Below are positions 33,034-41,690 of a stretch of DNA of 64,000 bases, in pieces. The notes under the pieces are model-generated. The model saw only the letters and a program-made list of their open reading frames with translations. It was not told the origin of the DNA and made no database searches. The DNA is taken from the NCBI GenBank assembly GCA_025699025.1, contig JAILWJ010000001.1:568391-632390 (forward strand), given 5' to 3'. Numbering within the stretch: the stretch's first letter is position 1; each line of letters opens with the position of its first letter. Origin of the DNA: Nitrosarchaeum sp. (GTDB lineage: Archaea > Thermoproteota > Nitrososphaeria > Nitrososphaerales > Nitrosopumilaceae). Both the position numbers and the translations under genes were made by a program.

Positions 33034-33564
33034 ATGTCACAGACAGAGGCCCGAAGGATTCTCAAGGATGCCCCAATAATGTGGCGCAGAATCAACTCAA
33101 TAGGCATAATCCTTGACTGTAATTCAACATATGCCACAAAACTCGGATATGCAAAATCAGAGATAATAGGCAAGACAATTTTTGAGCACGTTCCCAAGGA
33201 ATCATGGGAAGACATGAACGAGTCTCTAAAGGCATGGTTTGAGACAGGAAAAGTAACAGACAGAAAAATAACCTTCAAAAGACAAGACGGAAGTAAATTC
33301 CCAGGAATTCTTCAAGCCACAAGCCTGTATGATGAGAAAGAAAACCTGATTGGAAGCAACACAGTTATTTTTGATGCAAATGACCTGAATGACGAGAAAA
33401 TTTCAGAGTTAAAAAAATACTTCAAGAATGCAAAAGACAGACTAGACGAGATAAAAATTACAGAGTATGAAAAGATGGATGAAAACTCAAAGTCAGAATA
33501 CGACGGATTGAAAAAGATGTTTGACATGTTAATTGAAACAGATCTAAAGGCATTGGCAAAGTAA
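33034..33564 (+). CDS. PAS-domain protein with C-terminal helical tail
   Basis: A 176-residue protein with one PAS domain (about residues 12-110: APIMWRRINSIGIILDCNST, GYAKSEIIGKTIFEHVPKE, RKITFKRQDGSKFPGILQAT). The last 60 residues are helical (ISELKKYFKNAKDRLDEIK). There is no kinase or regulator domain, so it probably signals by protein contact; ligand (heme, flavin or none) is not evident. Confidence 0.9.
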   Translation: MSQTEARRILKDAPIMWRRINSIGIILDCNSTYATKLGYAKSEIIGKTIFEHVPKESWEDMNESLKAWFETGKVTDRKITFKRQDGSKFPGILQATSLYDEKENLIGSNTVIFDANDLNDEKISELKKYFKNAKDRLDEIKITEYEKMDENSKSEYDGLKKMFDMLIETDLKALAK

Positions 33565-33571
33565 ATAGCGT

Positions 33572-35482
33572 TTATTTTTTCATAGATTTTTGCAGTTCCT
33601 CAAAAGCAGTTTGCACCTCAGTTACTGCAGCTCCATCTTCCAGAGTGCTAACATCGCCGATCTTATCATTGCTGGCTATTGCCTTTAAGAGTCGCCTCAT
33701 TATCTTCCCGCTCCGAGTCTTTGGGAGTTTCGAAACAAAATAGATTTGCTTCGGTGTTGCAATAGCGCCAATATCAACTCGGATTTTGGAGATCAATTCC
33801 TTTTCTAGAAGTTCTGAACTCTTTTGTGTGTTCTCCTTTAAAACAACAAACGCAATTATTACTTCGCCCTTAACCTCGTCAGGTATTCCACACACTGCAG
33901 ATTCTGCAACGTCGTGGTGTGACACTATGCAGCTTTCAAGTTCGGCAGTGCCAATCCGATGCCCTGCAACTTTGAGGACATCATCAGCACGACCAAGCAA
34001 CCAAAAATATCCATCTTCGTCTTTTATTGCATAATCCCCTGAATAATAGAAATTAGCATACTTTGACCAGTAGGTGTCTTTGTATTTTTTATCATCACCC
34101 CACAGTGTCAAAAGCATACCAGGCCAAGGATTTTTGATTACAAGGTAGCCCTTTGTATTTGCGGGCAGATCAATGCCATTTTCATCGACTACGGATATAG
34201 AAACTCCAGGAATCGGCCTTGTACCAGATCCGGGCTTTAAAGGAATCGTCTCCAACCCAGGCAGAGGAGAAATCAACATACCGCCAGTTTCAGTTTGCCA
34301 CCACGTATCTACTATGGGACATTTTTCTTTCCCGATGGTGCGATAGTACCATCGCCACACTTCGGGGTTTATTGGTTCACCAACAGTCCCAAGTAACCGA
34401 ATCGAGGAAAGATCAAAAGAGTTTGGTAGTGCATCACCAAATTTCATAAACATCCTCAATGCAGTGGGTGTAGTGTAAAATATTGTTACGTGATACTTTT
34501 GAATTATATCCCACATACGTGATGGGTTTGGAAAGTCAGGAGCTCCTTCATACATCACTTCGGTGGCGCCATGAAGTAACGGGGCATAAACAACATAGCT
34601 GTGCCCTGTAACCCACCCTATATCAGCAGTACAGAAAAACACGTCTGAATTTTTGATATCAAATGCCCATTTGAACGTCGAATGCAAATGAGTAAGATAC
34701 CCGCCAGTGCCATGTAAAACACCCTTTGGTTTTCCAGTAGTTCCAGAAGTGTATAGAATGTAAAGTGGGTGCAAGCTGTCTAGCGGTTCTGCTTCACATT
34801 TCTCAGAAACATTTTCCATCAAATCATCCCACATCTTGTCTTTATCAGTTAGTGTAATCTCTGTTTTTGTTCTTTTACAGACAATTGTATTCTCGACAAA
34901 GTCAAAATCTTTGATTGCATCATCCACAGTTTCTTTTAATTTTACGACAGATCCACGCCTGTAACCTCCATCTGCAGTGATAACTATCTTGGATTTGGAA
35001 TCATAAATTCTGTCCCGGATTGATGATGCACTAAATCCAGAAAATATTACAGAATGCGTTGCCCCAATCCTAGAGCAAGCAAGCATCGAGATAGGAAGTT
35101 CAGGAATCATGGGAAGATACAAAGTCACACGATCACCTTTTTTGATACCCAGAGATTTGAGAACGTTGGCAAGTTTTTGTACTTGAATCCATAAATCCTT
35201 GTAAGTCAGTATTCTTGATTCGCCATTTTCACCTTCCCATAAAATTGCAGGTTTTTCAGATTTTTGTGCCTGATGGACATCCAATGCATTGTAAGATGCG
35301 TTGATTTTGCCCCCAACAAACCATTTTGCAAACGGCGGATTCCAATCAAGAGTCTTGTCCCAGGGAGAAAACCAGACGAGTTTTTTAGCCTGATTTTCCC
35401 AAAAAGACACATAATCAGAATTTGCAAGTTGTCTTGTTTCTGTGTCAAAATTACCAAGGCCAATATCATACAAATCTGGCAT
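33572..35482 (-). CDS. acs: AMP-forming acetyl-CoA synthetase
   Basis: A 636-residue acyl-adenylate enzyme of the Acs type. P-loop YTSGTTGKPKG (244-254), the VDTWWQTETGG motif, YYSGDYAIKDEDGYFWLLGR and the hinge, and the catalytic Lys K593 in KTRSGKIMRR (the target of reversible acetylation in relatives) are complete. The enzyme makes acetyl-CoA from acetate, ATP and CoA; in a carbon-fixing thaumarchaeon it may also recycle acetate or propionate. The thaumarchaeal hydroxypropionate cycle uses ADP-forming ligases, so this is not assigned to that cycle. It is in tail-to-tail arrangement with the PAS gene. Confidence 0.92.
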   Translation of the reverse strand: MPDLYDIGLGNFDTETRQLANSDYVSFWENQAKKLVWFSPWDKTLDWNPPFAKWFVGGKINASYNALDVHQAQKSEKPAILWEGENGESRILTYKDLWIQVQKLANVLKSLGIKKGDRVTLYLPMIPELPISMLACSRIGATHSVIFSGFSASSIRDRIYDSKSKIVITADGGYRRGSVVKLKETVDDAIKDFDFVENTIVCKRTKTEITLTDKDKMWDDLMENVSEKCEAEPLDSLHPLYILYTSGTTGKPKGVLHGTGGYLTHLHSTFKWAFDIKNSDVFFCTADIGWVTGHSYVVYAPLLHGATEVMYEGAPDFPNPSRMWDIIQKYHVTIFYTTPTALRMFMKFGDALPNSFDLSSIRLLGTVGEPINPEVWRWYYRTIGKEKCPIVDTWWQTETGGMLISPLPGLETIPLKPGSGTRPIPGVSISVVDENGIDLPANTKGYLVIKNPWPGMLLTLWGDDKKYKDTYWSKYANFYYSGDYAIKDEDGYFWLLGRADDVLKVAGHRIGTAELESCIVSHHDVAESAVCGIPDEVKGEVIIAFVVLKENTQKSSELLEKELISKIRVDIGAIATPKQIYFVSKLPKTRSGKIMRRLLKAIASNDKIGDVSTLEDGAAVTEVQTAFEELQKSMKK

Positions 35483-35607
35483 AAGAATGGTAAGAGAAGG
35501 AACTTTCTAAATGTTCACAAATACCAGACACATATTATGACATATCACTCCAGTCAAACTAATTCAGCTTAGAATCCCCAAGGCAAAATTAAGAAAAATG
35601 AAAAAAA

Positions 35608-36510
35608 TTATTGTGCTTCCATTCTAGCAAGCCAGTCGTTGTCATTATCATTAGATGTTTCTGATGTCACCTTTTGGGGTGGTTGTGGAATTGTTGTGCG
35701 TGCTTCAGTTTCAGTTGGAGGTTCCGGGAAATGTGGTAGAGCCTCAACTTCAAATGGTGTTGCTGAAGATGATACGGGTTCTGTTGGCGCTTCTGGAAGG
35801 CTGGTCTGAACTATTTGTCCAGAATTGTCCAGATATGATACGGCGGAATCCTGTAAATGTTTTTGCGGGGCAAGAGTGCTTTGTACTTCAGTATCAAGAT
35901 CTGCGATTCTCCTCTGCACGTTTGAGATTTCTGCGGTTTCGTGATTCACATGCTCAATCACTTCTGATGTGCATGATTTCACGGTCTCAAATGTTGTTTC
36001 AGAGATTTCGTTGCTCTTGTACTGTACCTTTGCATCAAACAATAACATTTTTGCAGACTTCATTTGATCATCTAACTCTGTCATCCTTGCCTCAAGTTTG
36101 GCTTTGATCTCATGTTCAATTTCATCTAATGATGCAAGTTTTGACTTGTATTTCTCATGAATGATTTCTGCATCCTCTTTCATGTCATCATTTTCAGAAA
36201 CAATATCAATCAGAGCCTTTAGACGACGTAGAGTCAGTTGTTTTTCTCGTAGAAGTCTTTGTGAGTCTAGTCTCCATTTTGGAATAAAAATGACAACTTC
36301 GCCTTGGACTACTAATTGCTCATACTGGATTTGCTGTAATCCCTGTGAGCCGCAGTCAACACCCACTGATTGGATGCTTCCGTCGATGTCAGTTATTGTT
36401 CCAACGACTTTACCCATGAATGTACCGTACATGTCTTTGACGTTTTTACCGATGATATCGATATCGTCGCGGGTCATGTGTAATGGTTTAGAGATTCGTA
36501 TAACCGACAA
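35608..36510 (-). CDS. cdvA: CdvA-like cell division protein
   Basis: A 300-residue protein with an N-terminal PRC-barrel-like beta domain (about residues 12-75: DDIDIIGKNVKDMYGTFMG, VGTITDIDGSIQSVGVD, GEVVIFIPKWRLD), a long coiled coil (about 80-215) and a Pro/Glu/Thr-rich, disordered C-terminus ending DNDWLARMEAQ. This order is that of CdvA, which binds DNA or membrane and recruits the ESCRT-III-like CdvB in thaumarchaeal division. cdvB and cdvC are not in this window, as in other thaumarchaea where cdvA is separate. The gene is divergent to 36611-36895. Confidence 0.8.
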   Translation of the reverse strand: MSVIRISKPLHMTRDDIDIIGKNVKDMYGTFMGKVVGTITDIDGSIQSVGVDCGSQGLQQIQYEQLVVQGEVVIFIPKWRLDSQRLLREKQLTLRRLKALIDIVSENDDMKEDAEIIHEKYKSKLASLDEIEHEIKAKLEARMTELDDQMKSAKMLLFDAKVQYKSNEISETTFETVKSCTSEVIEHVNHETAEISNVQRRIADLDTEVQSTLAPQKHLQDSAVSYLDNSGQIVQTSLPEAPTEPVSSSATPFEVEALPHFPEPPTETEARTTIPQPPQKVTSETSNDNDNDWLARMEAQ

Positions 36511-36610
36511 AGTGTTAGAAAGGTTTCTAGTTTTGGTAAGATTAATTTCACAAACTCAAAATGTCAATATATGAGAAATTTTAAAATTAAATGACAAATC
36601 AGAGGCACAT

Positions 36611-36895
36611 ATGATACAACGAGAAGAACTAGAGCAGATACTGTACTTTGTAGCAAACAGGTGGATGGAGATTACAAAAGACCCAAGCAATAAAGCCATG
36701 GAAACACTACCAAGCAATTTCTGGATGAATTCAGTTGGAGGAAAAGCTGGGAATGGAAGATGGGTCACAGCACTGATGTACACAGAAAATGAAGCAGATG
36801 CAAATGCATTCAAAGAAGTCCTCCTAAGATGGCAGACAAAAGGAATGGAAAAAACACAAGCGCCCGATCTGATACAGATAGGAAAAAAGAAATAG
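36611..36895 (+). CDS. Hypothetical protein, 94 residues
   Basis: A soluble helical/beta protein (LEQILYFVANRWMEITKDPSN, NFWMNSVGGKAGNGRWVTALM, ADANAFKEVLLRWQTKGME). A start ATG at 36611 follows a 100-bp divergent promoter region with cdvA. It lies 32 bp before the ThyX-like gene and may be co-transcribed. No family recognised. Confidence 0.55.
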   Translation: MIQREELEQILYFVANRWMEITKDPSNKAMETLPSNFWMNSVGGKAGNGRWVTALMYTENEADANAFKEVLLRWQTKGMEKTQAPDLIQIGKKK

Positions 36896-36927
36896 ACTAT
36901 TAATAATTGGTAAACTTTTGAAAATTA

Positions 36928-38547
36928 TTGTCAGAGTTTACAAACAAAGAGAAAAAAATTCTGTCAGAACACTTTTCAAACTCTGACAGTGACGTGTTTG
37001 CAATAATCACACCGCAACAAGTAGATCGAGGAGCACTCATGTCAAGATACAGCAGGACAGACAAGAGCATGCGTCGAATATTTCTAGATGAGTTTTTAAA
37101 AAATAAAAACAGAGGAGAGGAGTTTTACAATAGAGTACTTTTGGAATACGGAGACGATTCCGTTGCAGAACTTGGTGAAGCGCAAATCGCAATTGAGGGA
37201 TTATCAAACATTGCAGTTAAAAAAATAGAAGACAGGAGGATAGGACTATCATATTTAGAAAAATCTTCCAGATACGTTGCATGGGATAAAAAAACAAATG
37301 GACAGTATAGATTCTACAGAGAACCCGAGTTGATGAAGTCAAAATTTGCAGATTTGTATGTAGAAACATGCAACTTTTCTTTTGACACATATTCAAAAAA
37401 CATAGAACCGATGATAAATTATGTTAGGGAAAAATATCCAATTGAAAAATACTCTTTTAAAGATTCCAAGGATGAAAAAGAAAAACCATTTTCAAAATTA
37501 AAGGATGAAAAAGACATAAAATCTGCAAACATGGTATACAGGGGTTCAACAAAAGCTAAGGCACTGGATATTCTAAGAGGACTGCTCCCTGCATCAACCC
37601 TGACAAACGTAGGCATAACAGGAAATGGCAGAGCTTTTGAATACTTGCTCACAGTTTTAGGTTCATCAAAACTCAAAGAAGAGCAAGATTTAGCCTCAAA
37701 AATAAAAAAAGAGCTGGATGTAACCATAAAGTCATTTGTAAGAAGGGCCGATGACAAATACGGCAGAGCATTACAAGCATATCTAAAAGAGATAAAAAAT
37801 GCATCAAGAAAAATAGCATTAAAAGAAATCAAGCCAAAAGTGATTTCAGGAGCACGTACTAAACTTGTCGACTATGAATCAGAACCATACGCCATAGATA
37901 AAATAGTCACAAGTATCCTCTACGAGCAATCACCCAGCACATCCTATGAGAATATTTTAGTCCAGATAAAGAAAATGCCAAAAGAAAAGAAGATAAAAAT
38001 CATAGAGACATTTGCAAAATTACGAGCAAACAGGAGGCACAGACCTTCGCGTGCATTTGAAAATACATACTATACGTTTGATCTTCTAAATAATTTTGGG
38101 ATGTTTAGAGACTTTCACAGACACAGAACATTGACGCTGGAAAGACAGATGCTCACAACAGATCACGGGTACAGCATACCAGATGAGATAAAAGTACTAG
38201 GAATAGACAAGGAGTTCAAAGAGTGCATGAACAACACAAGAGAGACATTTTCTAGGATCAGAACCAAATTTCCAGAGCAAGCCCAATATGTCGTTAATTT
38301 TGCATACAATTATCCATACTTTATGAGATTCAATTTGCGTGAAGCATGTCATTTAATCGAATTACGTACTGTTCCTCAGGGTCACATAGACTATAGACGA
38401 GTGGCGCAGCAAATGTTCAGAGAAATTAACAAAGTACATCCAAATCTCAGCAAGATAATAAAATTTGCAGACTTGAAAGAGTACGACCTTGAGAGGTTTG
38501 AATCAGAAAAGAGAACAGAAGAGAAGAGAAAAAGCATAACCAAGTAA
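36928..38547 (+). CDS. Tandem ThyX-like (FAD-dependent thymidylate synthase family) protein
   Basis: A 539-residue protein from TTG 36928. Two ThyX-like units are recognised: residues about 30-260 ([49 protein letters not shown]) and about 310-520 ([10 protein letters not shown]-like region, [37 protein letters not shown]). The second unit holds RHR-x-LTLER, close to the RHRxxSxxxxSxR motif of ThyX; the first lacks it. ThyX makes dTMP using FAD and methylene-THF as a homotetramer of ~220-residue subunits; here two are fused. Whether it is a working thymidylate synthase is uncertain. Confidence 0.7.
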   Translation: MSEFTNKEKKILSEHFSNSDSDVFAIITPQQVDRGALMSRYSRTDKSMRRIFLDEFLKNKNRGEEFYNRVLLEYGDDSVAELGEAQIAIEGLSNIAVKKIEDRRIGLSYLEKSSRYVAWDKKTNGQYRFYREPELMKSKFADLYVETCNFSFDTYSKNIEPMINYVREKYPIEKYSFKDSKDEKEKPFSKLKDEKDIKSANMVYRGSTKAKALDILRGLLPASTLTNVGITGNGRAFEYLLTVLGSSKLKEEQDLASKIKKELDVTIKSFVRRADDKYGRALQAYLKEIKNASRKIALKEIKPKVISGARTKLVDYESEPYAIDKIVTSILYEQSPSTSYENILVQIKKMPKEKKIKIIETFAKLRANRRHRPSRAFENTYYTFDLLNNFGMFRDFHRHRTLTLERQMLTTDHGYSIPDEIKVLGIDKEFKECMNNTRETFSRIRTKFPEQAQYVVNFAYNYPYFMRFNLREACHLIELRTVPQGHIDYRRVAQQMFREINKVHPNLSKIIKFADLKEYDLERFESEKRTEEKRKSITK

Positions 38548-38578
38548 TATTCTAATACAATCAAAACCAATGCAATTC

Positions 38579-38977
38579 ATGTCTGAAAAAATCCCAAAAA
38601 CCAGAGAGGAGTGGAAATCAAAATTGACTCCAGAGCAATTTGAGATTTGCATCAACAAAGGAACAGAACCGCCGTTTAGTGGAAAGTATTGTAACACCAA
38701 AGAAGACGGGATATACAGGTGTGTCTGCTGCAGCGAGCCATTATTCAAATCAGACGCAAAATTTGACTCAGGCTCTGGATGGCCAAGTTTTTGGGAACCC
38801 ATATCAGATGAAAAAATCGAGTATACCTCGGACACATCATATGGAATGACTCGCACTGAGGTCAACTGTAGTAAATGTGGGGCACATTTGGGACATGTGT
38901 TTGATGACGGTCCAAAACCAACCAACCTCAGATATTGCATAAATTCAATTTCGCTGGATCTAAGCAAAAACAAGTAA
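38579..38977 (+). CDS. msrB: Methionine-R-sulfoxide reductase
   Basis: A 132-residue MsrB from ATG 38579 (an ATG at 38570 is also possible). Two zinc CxxC pairs are kept ([10 protein letters not shown] and [11 protein letters not shown]), along with the [10 protein letters not shown] motif and the catalytic Cys in RYCINSISL. The enzyme reduces the R-diastereomer of methionine sulfoxide, with thioredoxin as usual electron donor; TrxB lies elsewhere in the window. No signal peptide. Confidence 0.96.
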   Translation: MSEKIPKTREEWKSKLTPEQFEICINKGTEPPFSGKYCNTKEDGIYRCVCCSEPLFKSDAKFDSGSGWPSFWEPISDEKIEYTSDTSYGMTRTEVNCSKCGAHLGHVFDDGPKPTNLRYCINSISLDLSKNK

Positions 38978-39102
38978 TGCCAACAAGGTAAAAGGAATTT
39001 CAAAATGAGTCACAAATTATTAATAAAACACAAGCAGTGATAAGAAAATCAAAGAATGAATCAAATGAGTGAAAGCAACCAACCAAAAAGGAAAGAAAGG
39101 AT

Positions 39103-40113
39103 TTGAGGATAATACTTTGTGGGTTTGGAGTTGTCGGCCAGAGCTTAGTCAAATTGTTTGTTTCGAGATCGGAGGATCTCTATGCAAAATATGGATTAAA
39201 ACCAAGAGTTGTCGGCGTATTTGATAGCAAGGGAAGCGCAGTTGATCAATCAGGCTTAGATTTAGAAAAACTCGTTCTGGTTAAAAAAGAATTTGGAACT
39301 GTCAAAAATTATGCAAAAACAAAAAACAACTATTCAGGATTAGACATGATAAAAAATATCGATGCAGACGTTCTCATCGAGACCACTGCCAGTAACTACA
39401 AGGATGCAGAACCAGGCATGACCCACATTACAAATGCCATGAAATCTGGCATGCATGTAATTTCGGTAAACAAGGGTCCACTTGCACTGGCGTTTCCTTC
39501 TCTGATGGAGCTTGCAACATACAATCAAGTCATGTTCAAATTCAGTGGCACTGTAGGGGGAGGAACTCCAATCTTAGATTATGCAAAAAACAGCCTCAAG
39601 GGAGAAAGAATCACGTCGTTTGCAGGTATTTTGAATGGTACAACAAATTATATCCTAACAAACATGGCAAACGGTCTTTCGTTTGACGCAGCATTAACCG
39701 ATGCCAAATCTAAAGGATATGTGGAAGCAGACGAGTCGTTGGACTTGGACGGGCTGGATGCGGCTGCCAAATTAGTAATCTTGGCAAATTGGGTCATGGA
39801 TATGAAAGTAACAATGCCAGACATAAAATGCACAGGCATCCGCAAAGTAACAACTGAGAACATCAAAAATGCTGCAAAGAAAAAATGTGCAGTCAAACTT
39901 ATTGCATCATGCAACAAGGAACTAGAAGTGTCCCCAAAAGAAATCTCAGTAGATGATCCACTATGTGTAAACGGGACGCTTAACGCAATTGCATTTACAT
40001 CTGAGCATTCTGGAACTCAGACAATAATAGGAAAAGGCGCAGGCGGGATGGAGACGGCCAGTTCCATTCTCAGAGACTTGCTTGACATCAGACAAGAGAT
40101 AGCAAGAACTTGA
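39103..40113 (+). CDS. hom: Homoserine dehydrogenase
   Basis: A 336-residue protein from TTG 39103. The Rossmann motif GFGVVGQS (residues 7-14) begins the NAD(P)-binding domain, and GTVGGGTPI, GILNGTTNYIL and KGYVEADESLDLDGLDAAAKLVILA are classical homoserine-dehydrogenase motifs. It lacks the C-terminal ACT domain. It converts aspartate semialdehyde to homoserine toward threonine and methionine. Its stop overlaps the start of the PUA gene by 4 bp. Confidence 0.95.
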   Translation: MRIILCGFGVVGQSLVKLFVSRSEDLYAKYGLKPRVVGVFDSKGSAVDQSGLDLEKLVLVKKEFGTVKNYAKTKNNYSGLDMIKNIDADVLIETTASNYKDAEPGMTHITNAMKSGMHVISVNKGPLALAFPSLMELATYNQVMFKFSGTVGGGTPILDYAKNSLKGERITSFAGILNGTTNYILTNMANGLSFDAALTDAKSKGYVEADESLDLDGLDAAAKLVILANWVMDMKVTMPDIKCTGIRKVTTENIKNAAKKKCAVKLIASCNKELEVSPKEISVDDPLCVNGTLNAIAFTSEHSGTQTIIGKGAGGMETASSILRDLLDIRQEIART

Positions 40114-40586
40114 AATCCAATTTAATTTCCAAAAGTGAAACATCTGCACTCTTAAAAACAGTATCTGAAAAATGGGGAATTGAAACTCCCAAAATTAAAA
40201 ACCTCAAAGTACATCAAATCTCAGATGAAGCTCAAATAATCACAGGGCAGGGAATAAAAATTCTAAAAGTGGATGACATGTACCTTCCATTTTTGTCAGA
40301 AACTACACTGCTTGAAAAGTTTCCACATGTAATTGTAGACATGGGTGCGATAAAGTTCATGTGTAAGGGTGCAAACGTGATGAGACCAGGAATTAAGAGT
40401 CATTCAGAATTCCAAAAAGATGGCATCGTATGTATTGTTGAAGAATCACAGCACAAGTTTCTAGCAGTAGGAAAAGCACTTGTTTCAAGCAAAGAATTAG
40501 AAACAATGCAAAAAGGAGAAGTAGTGAAAAATCTACACTATGTTTCAGACAAGTTCTGGGAAACGGGAAAAACGATTTATGATTAA
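40110..40586 (+). CDS. PUA-domain protein, MCT-1/Tma20-like
   Basis: A 158-residue protein from TTG 40110. Its C-terminal PUA domain (about 80-155: HVIVDMGAIKFMCKGANVMRPG and KFLAVGKALVSSKELE) and an N-terminal helical/beta domain (about 1-75) match the archaeal relatives of MCT-1/Tma20 and DENR-associated factors. Those relatives bind RNA and act in ribosome recycling or translation re-initiation. It overlaps hom by 4 bp and abuts the 3' end of the proteasome gene. Confidence 0.85.
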   Translation: MKSNLISKSETSALLKTVSEKWGIETPKIKNLKVHQISDEAQIITGQGIKILKVDDMYLPFLSETTLLEKFPHVIVDMGAIKFMCKGANVMRPGIKSHSEFQKDGIVCIVEESQHKFLAVGKALVSSKELETMQKGEVVKNLHYVSDKFWETGKTIYD

Positions 40587-41179
40587 GTAATTTTATCAGT
40601 AAACTCTTCTGTGCCGTGCTCAGTGATTACAAGAATGTCAAGACCGTCACCGCTGGCAGAATCTCTCAATGCTGCTGCACGAACCGCTTTTTTTGCCAAG
40701 TCAATTGCCGCATCTTTTGTCATGTTAGGTTTGAATTGAGGATCTAAAACGCCTAATGCCATTTCAGCACCAGTGCCAACTGCGGCATACTCATCAGGAA
40801 GCACAGATCCTAGCGGATCTAAAGTATACATTATTGGTTTGTCAACTACACCGCCAACAATAACCTGAGTCAAAAGTGGGAAGAATCGTCTTTCATACAT
40901 CATATTTGACATCATTTTAGCGATAGTGTTTGGTGGCACGTCTCTTTTTAATTCCATTTTTCTAATTTTTGCCAATGCTGCAATCTGCAATGACAGAATT
41001 TGCATGTCTGCAACCAAGCCAGCACACGTAGCACCGACCTTAGGAGTGATGGGAAATGTTTTCTTTGTAGATTTACTAACAAGAAAATTTCCAAATGCGA
41101 TCCTTTTTTCACTTGCAAGAACTATACCGCCATCAAAAGTAATACCTACAGCCGTTGCTCCTGGCATGTACATGGACAT
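40583..41179 (-). CDS. psmB: Proteasome beta subunit lacking the N-terminal catalytic threonine
   Basis: A 198-residue proteasome beta subunit. The fold is clear (GATAVGITFDGGIVLASEKR, AFGNFLVSKSTKK, VGATCAGLVADMQIL, DEYAAVGTGAEMALGVLD). Aligning the VGI and SEKR segments without gaps to catalytic beta subunits puts Ala8 at position 1, Glu24 at 17 and Lys40 at 33, so Glu17 and Lys33 are kept but Thr1 is replaced by Ala. It would be a non-catalytic beta type, paired with an active one elsewhere in the genome. The short leader MSMYMPG is not a processed propeptide. Confidence 0.9.
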   Translation of the reverse strand: MSMYMPGATAVGITFDGGIVLASEKRIAFGNFLVSKSTKKTFPITPKVGATCAGLVADMQILSLQIAALAKIRKMELKRDVPPNTIAKMMSNMMYERRFFPLLTQVIVGGVVDKPIMYTLDPLGSVLPDEYAAVGTGAEMALGVLDPQFKPNMTKDAAIDLAKKAVRAAALRDSASGDGLDILVITEHGTEEFTDKIT

Positions 41180-41270
41180 ATTTCAAATCATTTCACAGCA
41201 TAATAAAGGGCTTTCTCCTTTTAAGCAGCATTCAACAAATATTTTATACAGTGAAAAATTGTAGGGGGTA

Positions 41271-41690
41271 ATGGCTGGAGCAAATATCCGTGAAACAAAG
41301 TTAAATGAGATTACACATTTTGGCCTCAGATCTGCAATAGGAGTAATATTCATAGTACACGGATATGAAAAATTCAACCCCGGATTCTCAGGATTTCTTA
41401 CAGGAGTGCTAGGGTTCCCACCCGAAATGCAAATTCCAATTGCATTGGCAGAGTTGGTGTCAGGCGTTCTTTTGATCATTGGGGTGTTCAGCAGAATATC
41501 AGCATCAATGATTGCCATAATCATGACAGGGGCAATATTTTATGTGAAGAATGCAGCAAACCTGACAGGCCAAGGTGGATATGAATTAGATCTCATATTG
41601 TTGGCAGGGGCAATCGTGGTAATCGTGGCAGGTCCTGGAAAGATATCGTTATCTCACATAATCAAAAAACTACCCAGATTCATACACTAG
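41271..41690 (+). CDS. DoxX-family membrane protein
   Basis: A 139-residue protein with four membrane segments (FGLRSAIGVIFIVHGYEKF, MQIPIALAELVSGVLLIIG, ASMIAIIMTGAIFYVKNA, LDLILLAGAIVVIVAG). The HGYEKF and LAELVSGVLLIIG motifs are those of DoxX/DoxD proteins, which take part in quinone-linked or thiosulfate redox chemistry. The precise role is not evident. It ends in 4-bp tail overlap with the M20 gene. Confidence 0.9.
   Translation: MAGANIRETKLNEITHFGLRSAIGVIFIVHGYEKFNPGFSGFLTGVLGFPPEMQIPIALAELVSGVLLIIGVFSRISASMIAIIMTGAIFYVKNAANLTGQGGYELDLILLAGAIVVIVAGPGKISLSHIIKKLPRFIH

Noticed and set aside
33572-35482. Assignment of the acetyl-CoA synthetase to the hydroxypropionate/hydroxybutyrate carbon fixation cycle
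   Set aside because: The thaumarchaeal cycle uses ADP-forming CoA ligases, whereas this protein has the full AMP-forming motif set.
35655-36107. A 150-residue plus-strand frame antisense to cdvA
   Set aside because: The minus strand encodes a full CdvA-like protein with its domains in order; the antisense frame has no known domain.
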